Assembly (NCBI GenBank): GCA_023423275.1 | Contig: JAFAFW010000096.1 | Location: 26,184-90,183 of the forward strand | Origin: Pseudomonadota bacterium | GTDB taxonomy: Bacteria > Pseudomonadota > Alphaproteobacteria > Rhizobiales > Hyphomicrobiaceae | DNA: 64,000 bases | Direction of reading: 5' to 3' | The notes under the pieces: model-generated | Seen by the model: only the letters and a program-made list of their open reading frames with translations | What the model was told of the DNA's origin: nothing | The model's database searches: none | Made by a program: the position numbers and the translations under genes | Shown here: positions 63,098-64,000 of the stretch, piece by piece | Layout: each line of letters begins with the position of its first letter | Numbering within the stretch: the stretch's first letter is position 1

Positions 63098-63593
63098 CGC
63101 TTCCTCCTTGGTCGTTAGCCGATCTCCATTTGCTCGATATATCAATCGGCATGTTGTGAGCCGTTCGGCCCGGAGCGGTATCGGTTTCGCGCCGCGGCAG
63201 CTGCCGTTTTGCGCAGGCGTGGTGCTATGAATTCGCGCTTACCCGGTTCGGTTTGCAACAAGCGGATTGCTTTTCTGCTCGGCAGCTTCGTGACTTGCCG
63301 TGCTGAGTTAGCCTTGTTCTGGAGCAGTCGGAGATGGCACACTGCTGTTGCAAACGACAGCGTCGAGTTCGACGCCTATGATGCTGAGTGACGCCGAAAC
63401 CTCAAACCGCTGAAGTAAAAAGAAGCCTTCACGGTTCCTTACCGGTTCGCTATATCCGTTCAAACATAACGATGGTGCCAGAAGACAGCCCGACCTACAA
63501 GTGGGATCCTGACTTCGAACTTCCGCCTTCAGTCTTAAATGTGACAAGAAGGACTGCTCGATGGCATCGACCAACGGAGACTGAAACATTTCC
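63098..63593. other. Divergent intergenic region before the uronate-dehydrogenase-like gene
   Basis: About 500 bases between divergent genes. A 75-codon plus-strand frame at 63388-63615 overlaps the next gene's start in another frame and lacks a ribosome site. No hairpin or known operator is seen. It must contain promoters of the second aldehyde dehydrogenase and the gene at 63594. Confidence 0.5.
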
Positions 63594-64000
63594 ATGTCGA
63601 AGAAAATCCTTCTGACCGGAGCATCCGGCGCACTCGGCCGCGTTCTGACGACGGGTCTTGCGGAAAAGGGACACGCGATGATACTGAGCGATATCGCGGA
63701 TTTCCCCGACGCCATCCCGCAGGGTAGCGAATTCCGCAAGCAGGATCTCAGCGACAAAGCCGCCTTCGACGCGATGGCCAACGAGGTTTCGGCTATCGTG
63801 CATTTCGGTGCCGTAGCCATCGACCGCCCATTCGATGAAGTGATCGGACCGAACTTCATCGGCACCTACAATATCTTCGAACTGGCCCGTAAAGCCAAAG
63901 CGCGCGTGATCTTCGCCAGTTCGGTACACTCCATCGGCTTCCACGAGCGCACGGAAAAACTCGACGAGAATTGCGATCACCGGCCGGACGGCTTCTACGG
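63594..64000 (+). CDS. Partial NAD-dependent epimerase/dehydrogenase, uronate-dehydrogenase-like
   Basis: The first 135 residues are visible, cut by the window edge. They start with the Rossmann glycine motif LLTGASGALGRVL (about 6-18) and continue with IVHFGAVAIDRPFDEV, NFIGTYNIFELARK and the active-site stretch FASSVHSIGF; DGFYG should continue into the YxxxK motif just beyond the edge. The pattern, with SSVHSIG and PDGFYG, is close to uronate dehydrogenases (oxidation of galacturonate or glucuronate to the lactone). Another SDR substrate is possible. Confidence 0.8.
   Translation, partial: MSKKILLTGASGALGRVLTTGLAEKGHAMILSDIADFPDAIPQGSEFRKQDLSDKAAFDAMANEVSAIVHFGAVAIDRPFDEVIGPNFIGTYNIFELARKAKARVIFASSVHSIGFHERTEKLDENCDHRPDGFY

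Noticed and set aside
63388..63615. 75-codon frame before the uronate-dehydrogenase-like gene
   Set aside because: No ribosome site, no family features, and it overlaps the real gene's start in another frame.
1..64000. CRISPR array, rRNA operon, intact tRNA gene, insertion sequence or prophage
   Set aside because: No regularly spaced repeats, rRNA sequence, complete tRNA fold, transposase or phage structural gene was recognised; only a tRNA 3' fragment and one palindromic repeat were seen.

Overview
The window looks like a chromosome segment of an alphaproteobacterium of the Hyphomicrobiales (Rhizobiales), probably a Bradyrhizobium/Afipia/Xanthobacteraceae relative. The main evidence is the flagellar locus, whose order ftcR-flgE-flgK-flgL-flaF-flbT-flgD-fliQ-flhA-fliR, with DUF1217-flgF-fliI running the other way next to motA, is the rhizobial/Brucella arrangement. 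A CtrA-type box (TTAA-N7-TTAA) and a multi-stem TCATCCCGG/CCGGGATGA repeat also fit. Assignment below order level is a guess.

Layout. (1) 1-14637: flagellar genes. motA and a partial gene (probably fliM) run left; DUF1217-flgF-fliI run right; then a long left-running chain of tightly packed or overlapping genes covers the hook, hook-filament junction, export gate, FlbT/FlaF and chaperone-like proteins, with the regulator ftcR at its head. (2) 14638-19810: a long intergenic region with a perfect hairpin and a CtrA-like box, a gene of unknown function that may be a distant isocyanide-synthase relative, a TauE/SafE exporter, and a large GGDEF-EAL protein. (3) 19811-35330: catabolism. hyuAB run left; an acetyl-CoA hydrolase/transferase-type gene, a GntR regulator, a CaiB-type CoA transferase, an acyl-CoA carboxylase with two carboxyltransferase subunits and a 73-residue biotin carrier, and a TauABC/SsuABC-type importer run right. 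(4) 35347-37399: HWE histidine kinase and a DUF4336 protein.

(5) 37530-48649: a PotABCD-type importer, an IclR regulator, two acyl-CoA ligases, an enoyl-CoA hydratase, an unknown 356-residue protein and a nitroreductase. These seem tied together by a repeated operator-like element, TATCA-N5-TGATA, before the binding-protein gene and twice in the divergent promoter region at 44965-45232. (6) 48952-59050: a Dpp/Opp-type peptide importer that ends at a strong terminator, the cloverleaf repeat, then a left-running ggt-atzG-like-amidase operon with a divergent LysR gene. This suggests import and hydrolysis of peptides or gamma-glutamyl amides. (7) 59051-64000: a gene-poor stretch with one small cysteine-containing protein and a tRNA 3'-end-like fragment, two aldehyde dehydrogenases, and the start of a uronate-dehydrogenase-like gene cut by the window edge.

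Most accessory genes pair a transporter with CoA-thioester, amide or aldehyde chemistry and a local regulator. None of the substrates can be read from sequence alone. Coordinates, motifs and repeats were read by eye; family names come from motif recognition, not database searches.
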